From positions 1,488,001 through 1,552,000 of the forward strand of contig OY760073.1 of NCBI GenBank assembly GCA_963663025.1: DNA of 64,000 nt, given 5' to 3'. Below are positions 45,037-52,268 of this stretch, one piece after another. The notes below the pieces were generated by a model that saw only the letters and a program-made list of their open reading frames with translations, was not told the DNA's origin and did not search any database. The stretch's first letter is position 1. Every line of letters starts with the position of its first letter. Both the position numbers and the translations under genes were made by a program. This DNA comes from JAGWBF01 sp963663025 (GTDB lineage Bacteria; Chloroflexota; Dehalococcoidia; Lucifugimonadales; JAGWBF01).

Positions 45037-46095
45037 ATGAAGGTGAGCGAACTTGGCGAGTTCGGTCTGATCAACGTGCTGAACGAGGTGGTCCAAGCCT
45101 CCACGGAGGGTATGGACAACCCCTCCCCCCTTGGGTTCGAGTTGACAGCAGGCATCGGCGACGACACCGCCGTCTGGCGTTCGTCGGGCATCCACGGCCT
45201 GTACACTACGGACACCGTCGTCGAGGGCGTGCACTTCACCAGGGAGACCACACCCTGGTACGACCTGGGATGGAAGCTCATGACCGCCAATGTCAGCGAC
45301 ATCGCCTCCATGGGTGGCCAGTGCCTCTACGCCTTGGTGACCCTGGGACTTCCCCCGGACACCGAAGTGGACGACCTGAGGGACCTGTACGGGGGCATGG
45401 CCGGCCTGGGGAACAAGTACGGGGTGAAGATCGCGGGGGGAGACATAGTAAGGTCTCCCGTTGTTTTCGCGACGGTTGCCCTGACCGGCGCTGCGGAAAA
45501 GCCTCCCATGCTGCGCTCCAAGGCGACTCGCGGGGACCAGGTGGCGGTGACGGGTTACGTCGGTTCATCGGCGGGCGGGCTGGAGCTGCTGCTGAGCGGC
45601 CCCTTCGACGGCGCTCAGGGTGGACGGGCCGGCATTAGTAAGGCGGCCGATATCCTGATCTCGGCCCACCGGCGCCCCGAGCCCTGCATACAGGAGGGGC
45701 GCACCCTGCTGCTGCACGGCGTCACGACAGCCATGGACGTAAGCGACGGACTGGCGGACGACCTGTCCAAGCTGTGCACCGCCAGCGGTGTTTCGGCGAC
45801 CATCGAAGCTGGCGATGTCCCTATCCACCTTGCCCTGCGGGAGGTCTTCCCGGAGCGCTGCCTGGACATGGCCTTGGGGGGCGGCGAGGACTACCAGCTT
45901 GTCTTCGCCGCTGATGAGAGCCTTATGGCCGAGGTCATCCCCCTCCTTTCGCCATCGGCGGCCGTCATCGGGCGCATAGCAGCAGGGGAACCGGGCCGGG
46001 TCAGTGTGGTCGACTCCAGAAGCGGCGCCCAAAGAGAGGTAACCCCACAGGGATGGGACCATTTCAGGTCTCCATCCCCTGCCGAGGCCAAGTAG
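45037..46095 (+). CDS. thiL: thiamine-monophosphate kinase
   Basis: AIR-synthase-fold kinase of 352 aa that makes thiamine pyrophosphate from thiamine phosphate. Motifs: GIGDDTAVW near residue 44, TTDTVVEGVHFTRE near 64, the ANVSDIASMGG loop near 91, and VKIAGGDIVRSP near 131. The ending fits the family in length and order. It resembles SelD in fold but has the ThiL motifs and no Sec/Cys-rich N-terminus. First of four cotranscribed genes. Start at 45037 follows no SD, consistent with a leaderless message. Confidence 0.92.
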   Translation: MKVSELGEFGLINVLNEVVQASTEGMDNPSPLGFELTAGIGDDTAVWRSSGIHGLYTTDTVVEGVHFTRETTPWYDLGWKLMTANVSDIASMGGQCLYALVTLGLPPDTEVDDLRDLYGGMAGLGNKYGVKIAGGDIVRSPVVFATVALTGAAEKPPMLRSKATRGDQVAVTGYVGSSAGGLELLLSGPFDGAQGGRAGISKAADILISAHRRPEPCIQEGRTLLLHGVTTAMDVSDGLADDLSKLCTASGVSATIEAGDVPIHLALREVFPERCLDMALGGGEDYQLVFAADESLMAEVIPLLSPSAAVIGRIAAGEPGRVSVVDSRSGAQREVTPQGWDHFRSPSPAEAK

Positions 46096-46097
46096 CG

Positions 46098-46592
46098 TTG
46101 GCATCCTCATCGGATACCTTGACCGAAACCCTTTACCTGTCCAGCTCGGCCCCGGAGGTCACCCAGGAGATCGGAAGGGTGCTGGGACGGGCGTCCCAGC
46201 CTGGCGCCATATTCCTGCTGACCGGGGAGCTGGGCGCGGGCAAGACCTGCCTGACCCAGGGCATCGCCCAAGGCCTGGAGGTCCCGGGCTACGTGCGAAG
46301 CCCCACCTTTGTCATGGTGACTCGCTCCATTGGTCGGCTGACCCTCCACCACATCGACCTGTACAGGGTGGAGGACTCCTTCGAGGCCCTGGACCTTGGG
46401 CTGGAGGAGCTGATGTATGGCGATGGGGTCTGCGTGGTGGAGTGGGCTGAGCGGGCCGCCGACATCTTCCCCGAGGAGTCGGTGAGCATATCCATCGACT
46501 ACGGCGCATCGGAGACGGAGCGCTCCATCGCGCTGACCGCGCCGGCAGGCGCTATTGCCGGGCTACGCAACGCGCTAAAGGGATACGTCTAG
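46098..46592 (+). CDS. tsaE: tRNA threonylcarbamoyladenosine biosynthesis ATPase TsaE
   Basis: P-loop ATPase of 164 aa that assists TsaB-TsaD in adding threonylcarbamoyl to A37 of ANN-decoding tRNAs. Walker A LTGELGAGKTCLTQG near residue 43; YVRSPTFVMV near 70, HHIDLYRVED near 85, and the acidic VVEWAERA near 113 are family motifs. The longest frame opens at 46053 inside thiL, but TTG at 46098, three bases after the thiL stop, gives a typical length; the start is not certain. Followed by tsaB after 3 bases. Confidence 0.88.
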   Translation: MASSSDTLTETLYLSSSAPEVTQEIGRVLGRASQPGAIFLLTGELGAGKTCLTQGIAQGLEVPGYVRSPTFVMVTRSIGRLTLHHIDLYRVEDSFEALDLGLEELMYGDGVCVVEWAERAADIFPEESVSISIDYGASETERSIALTAPAGAIAGLRNALKGYV

Positions 46593-46595
46593 GCG

Positions 46596-47297
46596 GTGCT
46601 GCTGGCCATCGACACATCCACCCGCTCCGGCGGCGTAGCCCTGTGGGACAACGGCGCAGCGGTCGCCTCCATGTGCTGGCGCTCGACCCACCACCACTCC
46701 GAGGAGCTTATGCCCTCCATAAGCTCGCTGATCTCCGGTCGCAGGCTGACCATGCGGGACCTGCAGGGCATCGGCGTGGCCCTGGGTCCCGGCGGTTTCA
46801 GCGCCCTGCGGGTGGGACTCAGCACCGCCAAGGGGCTGGCCATGCCGATAGGGCTGCCCCTTGTTGGCGTCGGCACCCTGGAGGCGGAAGCCCATCCCTG
46901 GCGCTCCCTTGGCATGGCGGTGCAGCCCATCCTGGATATGGGGCGGGGCAACCTCGCCACAACGCGTTTCGCCTTCGTGGGAGACGGCTGGAAGAAGGTG
47001 GCCGATGAGCACATCGCCACCCCCGACGAACTCCTGGCATCCCTGCAGGGAGCAGGCCCGACCCTCCTGTGCGGCGAAGGGGTGGCGACTTACCGGGAAG
47101 CGCTGAAGGAGGGCCTTCCCGCGGGCAGCATGCTCATGCCCTTCACCACCACAGCCGCCAGGTTGTCCGCCCTGGGGGAGATGGCCGAGTCCAAGCTCTC
47201 GGAGGGAGGGCTGCCGGCCATGGCCAGCCTGGAACCCCTATACCTGAGGCCGCCCAACATCGGCCCTCCCAAGACCCTCAAGCGGATACAACTCTAG
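46596..47297 (+). CDS. tsaB: tRNA threonylcarbamoyladenosine biosynthesis protein TsaB
   Basis: ASKHA-fold protein of 233 aa that partners TsaD. MLLAIDTSTRSGGVALWD is the N-terminal phosphate-1-like motif, HHHSEELMPSI near residue 29 is typical, and VALGPGGFSALRVGLSTAKG near 63 is the family signature; the C-terminus ends with YLRPPN. Starts with GTG at 46596, three bases after tsaE. No rimI or tsaD follows, so TsaD must be elsewhere. Confidence 0.92.
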   Translation: MLLAIDTSTRSGGVALWDNGAAVASMCWRSTHHHSEELMPSISSLISGRRLTMRDLQGIGVALGPGGFSALRVGLSTAKGLAMPIGLPLVGVGTLEAEAHPWRSLGMAVQPILDMGRGNLATTRFAFVGDGWKKVADEHIATPDELLASLQGAGPTLLCGEGVATYREALKEGLPAGSMLMPFTTTAARLSALGEMAESKLSEGGLPAMASLEPLYLRPPNIGPPKTLKRIQL

Positions 47298-47332
47298 TAC
47301 ACGCCGAAAGAGCCAACAGAAAGAGAAATCGC

Positions 47333-47785
47333 ATGGAACGAACACTGGTGCTGTTAAAACCCGATGCTGTGCAGCGCGGGATGGTGGGCGCCATCATATC
47401 CCGGCTGGAAGCAAGGGGCCTGAAGATCGTCGGCATGAAGATGCTCCAGATGGACCGGGCCCTGGCCGAAAAGCATTACGAGCCCCACATAGGCAAGCCC
47501 TTCTTCCCCGGCCTCCTCAGCTTCATAACGTCGGGGCCCATGGTTGCCATGGCTTGGGAGGGCAACAACGCCGTGGAGGTCGTCCGGAGCACCATGGGAG
47601 TCACCAACCCCGTGGAAGCCGGCCCCGGCACCATAAGGGGAGACTACGCCACCGACATCGGCCGAAACCTGGTGCACGGCTCCGATTCGCTGGAGACGGC
47701 TGAGCGCGAGGTCGCCCTGTTCTTCACGGCAAGCGAGCTGATCGACTACGACCGCAGCGTGGACAACTGGATTATAGAACGCTAA
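47333..47785 (+). CDS. ndk: nucleoside diphosphate kinase
   Basis: Kinase of 150 aa that balances NTP and dNTP pools through a phosphohistidine. MERTLVLLKPDAVQRG is the start; GPMVAMAWEG near residue 63, RSTMGVTNP near 83, and the catalytic His in IGRNLVHGSDS near 114, then the C-terminal YDRSVDNWIIER. Slightly longer than the usual 140 because of the tail. The ATG at 47333 is 35 bases after tsaB. A reading frame extending upstream of this ATG is antisense to the start and shows no family match. Confidence 0.96.
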   Translation: MERTLVLLKPDAVQRGMVGAIISRLEARGLKIVGMKMLQMDRALAEKHYEPHIGKPFFPGLLSFITSGPMVAMAWEGNNAVEVVRSTMGVTNPVEAGPGTIRGDYATDIGRNLVHGSDSLETAEREVALFFTASELIDYDRSVDNWIIER

Positions 47786-47844
47786 CCACTTGGGGCGCCT
47801 TGTTCCCGTGATAGTCCAGGGGGCCTAAGTGCGGAGCTCTCGAA

Positions 47845-48204
47845 TCAGAGGACCCGGACGATTTGCGGCGCCTCGTCCCACAGTTGGTCAAGCCTGTAGA
47901 ACTCCCTGGCTTCCGCGCTGAACAGGTGGATGATCACGTCGCTGAAGTCCAGGAGCAGCCATCCCGCCTGGGGCGTGCCCTCGCTGTGGTGGAGGGGTGC
48001 GCCGGCGTCTTCCAGGTGGTCGATGATGTCTTCCCGGAGGGCCCCAAGCTGGCGGTCGCTTCCGGCGCTCATGATCACGAAGTAGTCCGCGAAGGAAGCC
48101 AAGCCCCGGAGGTCCAGCAGGACGATATCCTCCGCCTGCTTCTCCGAAGCGAAATCGACTGCCATGTGGGCCAGCTCACCAGGTTCCAGAAACACCGTCC
48201 CCAA
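47845..48204 (-). CDS. rsfS: ribosomal silencing factor RsfS (Iojap family)
   Basis: Protein of 119 aa that binds ribosomal protein L14 and blocks subunit joining when nutrients are scarce. DFASEKQAEDIVLLDLRGL near residue 17, SFADYFVIMSAGSDRQ near 37, GWLLLDFSDVIIHLFS near 83 and EAREFYRLDQLWDEAP near 99 are the family blocks. Most likely TTG start at 48204; GTG at 48195 is possible. Faces ndk in convergent orientation. Confidence 0.92.
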   Translation of the reverse strand: MGTVFLEPGELAHMAVDFASEKQAEDIVLLDLRGLASFADYFVIMSAGSDRQLGALREDIIDHLEDAGAPLHHSEGTPQAGWLLLDFSDVIIHLFSAEAREFYRLDQLWDEAPQIVRVL

Positions 48205-48319
48205 AGCGCAAACTAAGGCTGATTATAGCCAGCAGCAAACGCAAGGGTCAACGCAGAGGGGGTGAGGTAAGACGGCTCCTCGGTGTGGTTGGGCTCTTTG
48301 AGTTAGGAGGCGAAAACAA

Positions 48320-48739
48320 CTATCTTGGTGCTCGTATAAGTCGGAGACCAGGTATGCCCTCGAAATCTCCATCGTCCGCTGCAAGCGGACAACTCAACAG
48401 TAGTGCTGTGGATGCAATCCAGGCATCTGCCATCTGCAATTCGCGCCCGGTTGCCCGGCGGTCGGCGCGCAATTTAGCGCAAGTATCAATCAACCCGTGG
48501 TCAGGGAAGATAACCTCGTACTGTTGAAGGTTACGGTCCAACTCCCGCCTTCGTGATGCCCCCCACCCAGCAAGGTACGCTCCGTACCAAGCCTCCTCCA
48601 GCGTTTGGAAGGATATAACCGGTCGATTCCCCTCAAGGTGTTGCTCGTAAAAGGTGCTCTCAAAACTCCGGTTCCGGCTATGGACAATTGACACTACGCT
48701 TGTGTCCACAACGACAAGTGGAGCGCTTCCAAGCATCAA
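48320..48739 (-). CDS. PIN-domain (VapC-type) toxin
   Basis: Metal-dependent ribonuclease of 139 aa. PIN acids: Asp in LVVVDTSVVS (about residue 12), Glu in FQTLEEAWYG (about 47), Asp in LQMADAWIASTAL (about 104), and Asp in LAADDGDFEGIPG (about 122). Members cut RNA and are usually held inactive by a small DNA-binding antitoxin. The ATG overlaps the stop of the upstream gene (48739-48736), whose product is 280 aa, much larger than a typical antitoxin. Chromosomal toxin or solitary PIN enzyme. Confidence 0.85.
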   Translation of the reverse strand: MMLGSAPLVVVDTSVVSIVHSRNRSFESTFYEQHLEGNRPVISFQTLEEAWYGAYLAGWGASRRRELDRNLQQYEVIFPDHGLIDTCAKLRADRRATGRELQMADAWIASTALLLSCPLAADDGDFEGIPGLRLIRAPR

Positions 48740-49578
48740 ACGTCACGCCCCTCCCGGATGACACGGTTGAACTCGTCAACATCAAACGGTTCGCTTGCCC
48801 TAACAATCTCATCGCTGCGAAATATCTTGGGGTTGGGATCGTTCAAAAACCCCTCTAGGTCAAACGGTTCCCCAACCAGGCTAACGCTGTCAATCTTCTC
48901 CACCTGAACTCTTACCCACTTGTCCTTGGCGTTAAACCTTCCGTACCCCTTGATTTCAACGTGCTGAGTTGCCAGCCTTCGCATCTCATCGTCGAGGGAA
49001 GCGTCGAACCGCAGACGTACACGCTCATCCCCGTAGCGGTGAAGCTGGGCTGTCCGCTTGTCCCAGTTGACCTCTTTCAACCAGCCGCGCAATTGAGCAT
49101 CGGTTTTTCTTCCACCCTGTTCTTTCCTCTCCTTTCTGCGCCTGATTTCTATCATGCGAGGTTGGTCAGTAGCCCCGTACCACGCGCGGACAGATGACGG
49201 TAGTCGCGCACGTATGGCAAAGAGCCTGTCGGTCACCTCCCTTGGCAGATTGGAATCTTCATCTCCGTCCCAAGCCAGCAGGGAGTTAAGGGCCTGAACT
49301 CCGAGACCTTCCGAGTAGGGACCCTCGGTCTGTGGCGATCCCAAGGCTAGTTCAGCAATGATGGAACCTTTTCGGATCCCGGTCAGCCGCAGGTTGCTCT
49401 GATCCCGCACCCATTTAGGGGGCTGGCCTCGTCTGGCCTCATGTCCTCCAAGGTGCTGCACCATAAGCCGCATGGCGTCTTGGACACCTTTGACCGCTGC
49501 AAAAAATTCATCTACGGAGACACCGTCCGGGCCAATGCCTGGCCCTTCAAGTGCGACAGCAAATCGGTTCTCCACCAT
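48736..49578 (-). CDS. unrecognised protein coupled to a PIN toxin
   Basis: Protein of 280 aa with no family I recognise. The first half is mixed alpha/beta (MVENRFAVALEGPGIGPDGV, DQSNLRLTGIRKGSIIAELA). A basic, glutamine-rich patch RRRKERKEQGGRKTDAQLR near residues 150-168 could bind nucleic acid. The C-terminus holds two related repeats, EPFDLEGFLNDP and EPFDVDEFNRVI, about 31 residues apart, which look like short antitoxin-type wrapping helices that could occupy the PIN active site. It overlaps the toxin by four bases. GGGAGG precedes ATG 49578 very closely. A toxin-antitoxin role is an inference from position. Confidence 0.6.
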   Translation of the reverse strand: MVENRFAVALEGPGIGPDGVSVDEFFAAVKGVQDAMRLMVQHLGGHEARRGQPPKWVRDQSNLRLTGIRKGSIIAELALGSPQTEGPYSEGLGVQALNSLLAWDGDEDSNLPREVTDRLFAIRARLPSSVRAWYGATDQPRMIEIRRRKERKEQGGRKTDAQLRGWLKEVNWDKRTAQLHRYGDERVRLRFDASLDDEMRRLATQHVEIKGYGRFNAKDKWVRVQVEKIDSVSLVGEPFDLEGFLNDPNPKIFRSDEIVRASEPFDVDEFNRVIREGRDV

Positions 49579-49721
49579 GACCTCCCTTCGAGGGCTGGAA
49601 CGCCGTCATGATGTTCGGAGAATATATTACACTATCTGCCACCACAGGCATCCTACCAGTCGTGGCGGCCCCTTAGGATGTTTGACCCCACTGAGGGTGG
49701 CGAGGGAAGTTATAGGCTTGA

Positions 49722-50702
49722 CTAGATTGGGCTGTATAACTGTTCGTTCTCTTTGCAGTGCTTCCTCACTTCGTCCACCCATTGATCATACCAATACCAC
49801 GCATTGACGATCTGCACTCCATAGCCCTTGTCTGGCCTTCTCGCATCTAGCCTCTTCCACAGCAAAGTATGGTAATGCAAGCTAAACGTGGAGTACCCCT
49901 CATCGCGCATTTTTCTTACGATTTCGCTGGGCAGGTGCTTAGGGCGCTCTATTTCCTTCAAGAATACACGCTCGTGTTGGTCAATCAATGACTGTCCTAA
50001 TTCAGAATCGGCCCGTACGAACTCAAGAACGTGGTCGGCCTGTGCATTCTTGTTTGTCGTAGTCGGAACAAACAGGAATCGACGTCTAAAGTAGGGGGAA
50101 CTGATTTCTTCGTCTGAGAGGTCGGCATCAAAGTCCTGAACATACTTGGCAACATTGGATGGTAACGGTTCAGAAGCTTCACTTGAACTAGTAGTGGCCA
50201 TTAAGTCTCTGAATTGAAGAGCAAATGCAACCGACTCACCTAGAGAATGCTTCTCTCCGAACAGTTCACAAATGTATCGCTCGTAGTTCAAACAACAAGC
50301 TAGGTAACGACTGGAGAGCTGTTTATCAACACCCACTGACTGATGGTGCTCGATCTCATGGCGCAGACCAATGAGAAAACGCAGGTTCTGTCTAGTTGGT
50401 GCATCTAATGGACATTCGTCCTCATTGAGGCAACGCTCGAGTTCCCAGTATTTGAAGGCTCCTGATTTAGTCCGGTCGAACTTCCGTCGGGCAGGGCCTT
50501 TCCGAAAGTATCTGTATTCCATCCCACGACGACGGTAATGAGCATGAAGCAAGTAGGTCCAAGCCACGACCATTAGCACAATGAAGGTTTCGGTCTTGAA
50601 AGTGGCTAGAGGGTTGTTGAAGGTTTGGACAGCGTTCAATGCTGCTTCACGGGATTTGACCAGTAATTCTCGTTGAACTGACGGACCCCGGGTTCTATTC
50701 AC
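49722..50702 (-). CDS. DUF3644-type protein
   Basis: Protein of 326 aa. The N-terminal segment SREAALNAVQTFNNPLATFK, followed by TETFIVLMVVAWTYLLHAHY, is the recognisable DUF3644 core; NLRFLIGLRHEIEHHQS near residue 107 is the conserved R-x-x-I-E-H helix. The C-terminal half (MRDEGYSTFSLHYHTLLWKR) looks like a separate DNA-binding or HTH-like domain. Families of this kind occur in accessory islands with restriction or defence genes, but no biochemical role is known. Codon use is somewhat more A/T-rich than neighbours, which suggests recent transfer. Confidence 0.65.
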   Translation of the reverse strand: MNRTRGPSVQRELLVKSREAALNAVQTFNNPLATFKTETFIVLMVVAWTYLLHAHYRRRGMEYRYFRKGPARRKFDRTKSGAFKYWELERCLNEDECPLDAPTRQNLRFLIGLRHEIEHHQSVGVDKQLSSRYLACCLNYERYICELFGEKHSLGESVAFALQFRDLMATTSSSEASEPLPSNVAKYVQDFDADLSDEEISSPYFRRRFLFVPTTTNKNAQADHVLEFVRADSELGQSLIDQHERVFLKEIERPKHLPSEIVRKMRDEGYSTFSLHYHTLLWKRLDARRPDKGYGVQIVNAWYWYDQWVDEVRKHCKENEQLYSPI

Positions 50703-50800
50703 GGATCCTGCCCTTCCTTCGTCCCACCTCCCCTAATTGCGCCGTGCGCCAGCGTCTGAGGAACGGAGTTGAGTCAAGGGGTTCGAAGCTATTGTCCAAC

Positions 50801-50965
50801 CTACTGACTGCTCTTTGCCAATGTCAGGATGGCAAGTGCTCCTACGACTCCTACGAAGCCTCCCACCACGATTTGGACCAATGAGGTAGTACCTGCTAAC
50901 CCTATAGAGAACACCAAGCTACCTGCAACCAAAAGCCCCAATCCAACCACTAGTGAAGGTACCAT
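50801..50965 (-). CDS. 54-residue two-helix membrane protein
   Basis: Small ORF that starts MVPSLVVGLG and has two hydrophobic segments, LVVGLGLLVAGSLVFSIGLA and IVVGGFVGVVGALAILTLA, joined by TTSLVQ, with a charged end KSSQ. AAGGAG lies nine bases before the ATG. The hairpin of two Gly-rich helices resembles small holin-like or toxin-like peptides. I recognise no family; it is located in the accessory island with the PIN and DUF3644 genes. Confidence 0.55.
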   Translation of the reverse strand: MVPSLVVGLGLLVAGSLVFSIGLAGTTSLVQIVVGGFVGVVGALAILTLAKSSQ

Positions 50966-51060
50966 CGATGCCTCTCCTTCGGAATGATTTTGTACTTGTG
51001 GCTCTCCTCGGCATAAGAGATAGCCCGCGTGCCCTCCCCGATGGAATGGAGCCTACACTA

Positions 51061-51426
51061 CTATATGACCAGCTTGGCGTCTTTGGGGCGAGCCTTGCCG
51101 CCGTGCACCGAGGGTTCGGCGCACCACTTGGCAGATAGTCGGCGCACAGCAGCGTAGGTATCCTCATCGAAGCCGATGAGGTCGCAGACCACACGCCTGT
51201 CCAGCAGGGCCCGGTTGGGGTACGCGTCGGCCAGGTAGGCAGGCAAGTACTCCGCCTCGATCACCACAGGGGAGCGGCCGGGTGCGGTGATTAGGATGTC
51301 GGGTTTAAGGCCTGGATGGCCGGCGATGGCCTGGGTGTTCTCGGAGCGCACCTGGCTACGGGCCAGCATACCTTGAAGGAGGGTGCCCATGACGACGTTG
51401 ACGCTGGGCTCGGTCTGGCGAGGCAT
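51061..51426 (-). CDS. hypothetical protein, possible nuclease-fold fragment
   Basis: Protein of 121 aa with the segment SENTQAIAGHPGLKPDILIT followed by APGRSPVVIEAEYLPAYLAD. The PD near residue 42 and the ExE nearby (VIEAEY) are reminiscent of PD-(D/E)xK nucleases, but the Lys is absent. It ends soon after at residue 121, shorter than restriction-type proteins with this layout, so it may be a remnant. No strong RBS before ATG 51426. Confidence 0.45.
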   Translation of the reverse strand: MPRQTEPSVNVVMGTLLQGMLARSQVRSENTQAIAGHPGLKPDILITAPGRSPVVIEAEYLPAYLADAYPNRALLDRRVVCDLIGFDEDTYAAVRRLSAKWCAEPSVHGGKARPKDAKLVI

Positions 51427-51506
51427 GATTGCCCAATGATAGCACAGGGGGTGGTGGATTCCTCAGGGGTGTGTCAGAAGTAAGGCGCGTCTCCTGCCTG
51501 CGGCTT

Positions 51507-51534
51507 CTGGATTGCGGCCTTCGCCGCAATGACG
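51507..51534. repeat. single copy of the MITE-type terminal repeat
   Basis: A 28-base match, one base different, to the terminal inverted repeat of the elements at 57427 and 62722. It begins CTGGATTGCGG and ends CCGCAATGACG and is itself palindromic in the GCGGC-GCCGC core. Confidence 0.7.
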
Positions 51535-51587
51535 GGAAGGGGCCGTGATGACGAGATGGGGACAGGCAGGGGCGCTGGGAGCGGTCA

Positions 51588-51628
51588 CCCTCACCCCAGC
51601 CCTCTCCCTTGATGGGAGAGGGGGAAGG
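51588..51628. repeat. palindromic CCCTCACCC/GGAGAGGG repeat, copy 1
   Basis: CCCTCACCCCA, then CCCTCTCCC, a short spacer and GGGAGAGGGGG; the two C/G blocks pair. A second copy with the same layout lies at 52168-52207, on the other side of the EVE gene. Confidence 0.65.
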
Positions 51629-51653
51629 ACGCCCCCTTGGCTGGAGAGTCGGT

Positions 51654-52124
51654 TCACGCCTCGGACATGGATACGATCTCTTCGAATTCGGCTCGGGTCA
51701 TGGGCTGCACCGACAGCCTGCTGTTCTTGACCAGTATCATGCCCTGCAGGGCAGGGCTCGCCTTTATCTCCGTGAGAGACACCGGCCTGCCCAGCGCCTC
51801 GTCGCCCCGTATGTCCACCATGTACCAGATGGGGTTGTCGGGGGTGGACTTGGAGTCGTAGTGCTTCTCGCTGGGATTCAGAGCGGTGAAGTCGGGGTAG
51901 CCCTCCCGCACTATGGTGGCCGTGCCGACGACTTGCTTCCCACCACTGCTGCTGTGGTAGAACAACACCCGGTCTCCTACCTGCATGTCGTCCCGGATCA
52001 GGTTGCGGGCTTGATAGTTGCGCACCCCGTCCCACTCAGCCTTGCGCCCTTCTTCATTCATCAGGTCTTCGAAAGAGTAGGCTTGGGGCTCGGACTTGAA
52101 GAGCCAGTACCTTCGTTCGGGCAT
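51654..52124 (-). CDS. EVE-domain protein
   Basis: Protein of 156 aa consisting of one EVE (PUA-like) domain, a fold that binds modified bases in RNA or DNA. RRYWLFKSEPQAYSFEDLM at the start, WDGVRNYQARNLIRDDMQVG near residue 33, and VLFYHSSSGGKQVVGTATIV near 55 are family blocks. The ATG at 52124. Flanked on both sides by intergenic palindromic repeats. The physiological ligand is unknown. Confidence 0.92.
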   Translation of the reverse strand: MPERRYWLFKSEPQAYSFEDLMNEEGRKAEWDGVRNYQARNLIRDDMQVGDRVLFYHSSSGGKQVVGTATIVREGYPDFTALNPSEKHYDSKSTPDNPIWYMVDIRGDEALGRPVSLTEIKASPALQGMILVKNSRLSVQPMTRAEFEEIVSMSEA

Positions 52125-52167
52125 GGCATCCCTTTCTGCGTGGATGTTTGGTTTGCCGTGGTTTCCC

Positions 52168-52207
52168 CCTCACCCCAAACCCTTTCCCGCCAGGGGAGAG
52201 GGGGTGA
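52168..52207. repeat. palindromic CCCTCACCC/GGAGAGGG repeat, copy 2
   Basis: Same layout as the copy at 51588-51628, with CCCTTTCCC and GGGGAGAGGGGG arms around a short CGCCA loop. Confidence 0.65.
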
Positions 52208-52268
52208 TCTTCCAACCTTCGCCCGCCACGAGAGCGGGGAAGTTGGGCCTGCGGGCAAAGGGGCCCCC

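Noticed and set aside
45037..46095. Selenophosphate synthetase (selD), to match the selenoprotein
   Set aside because: The fold is shared, but the motifs (TTDTVVEGVHFTRE, ANVSDIASMGG) are those of ThiL and it lies with tsaE and tsaB.
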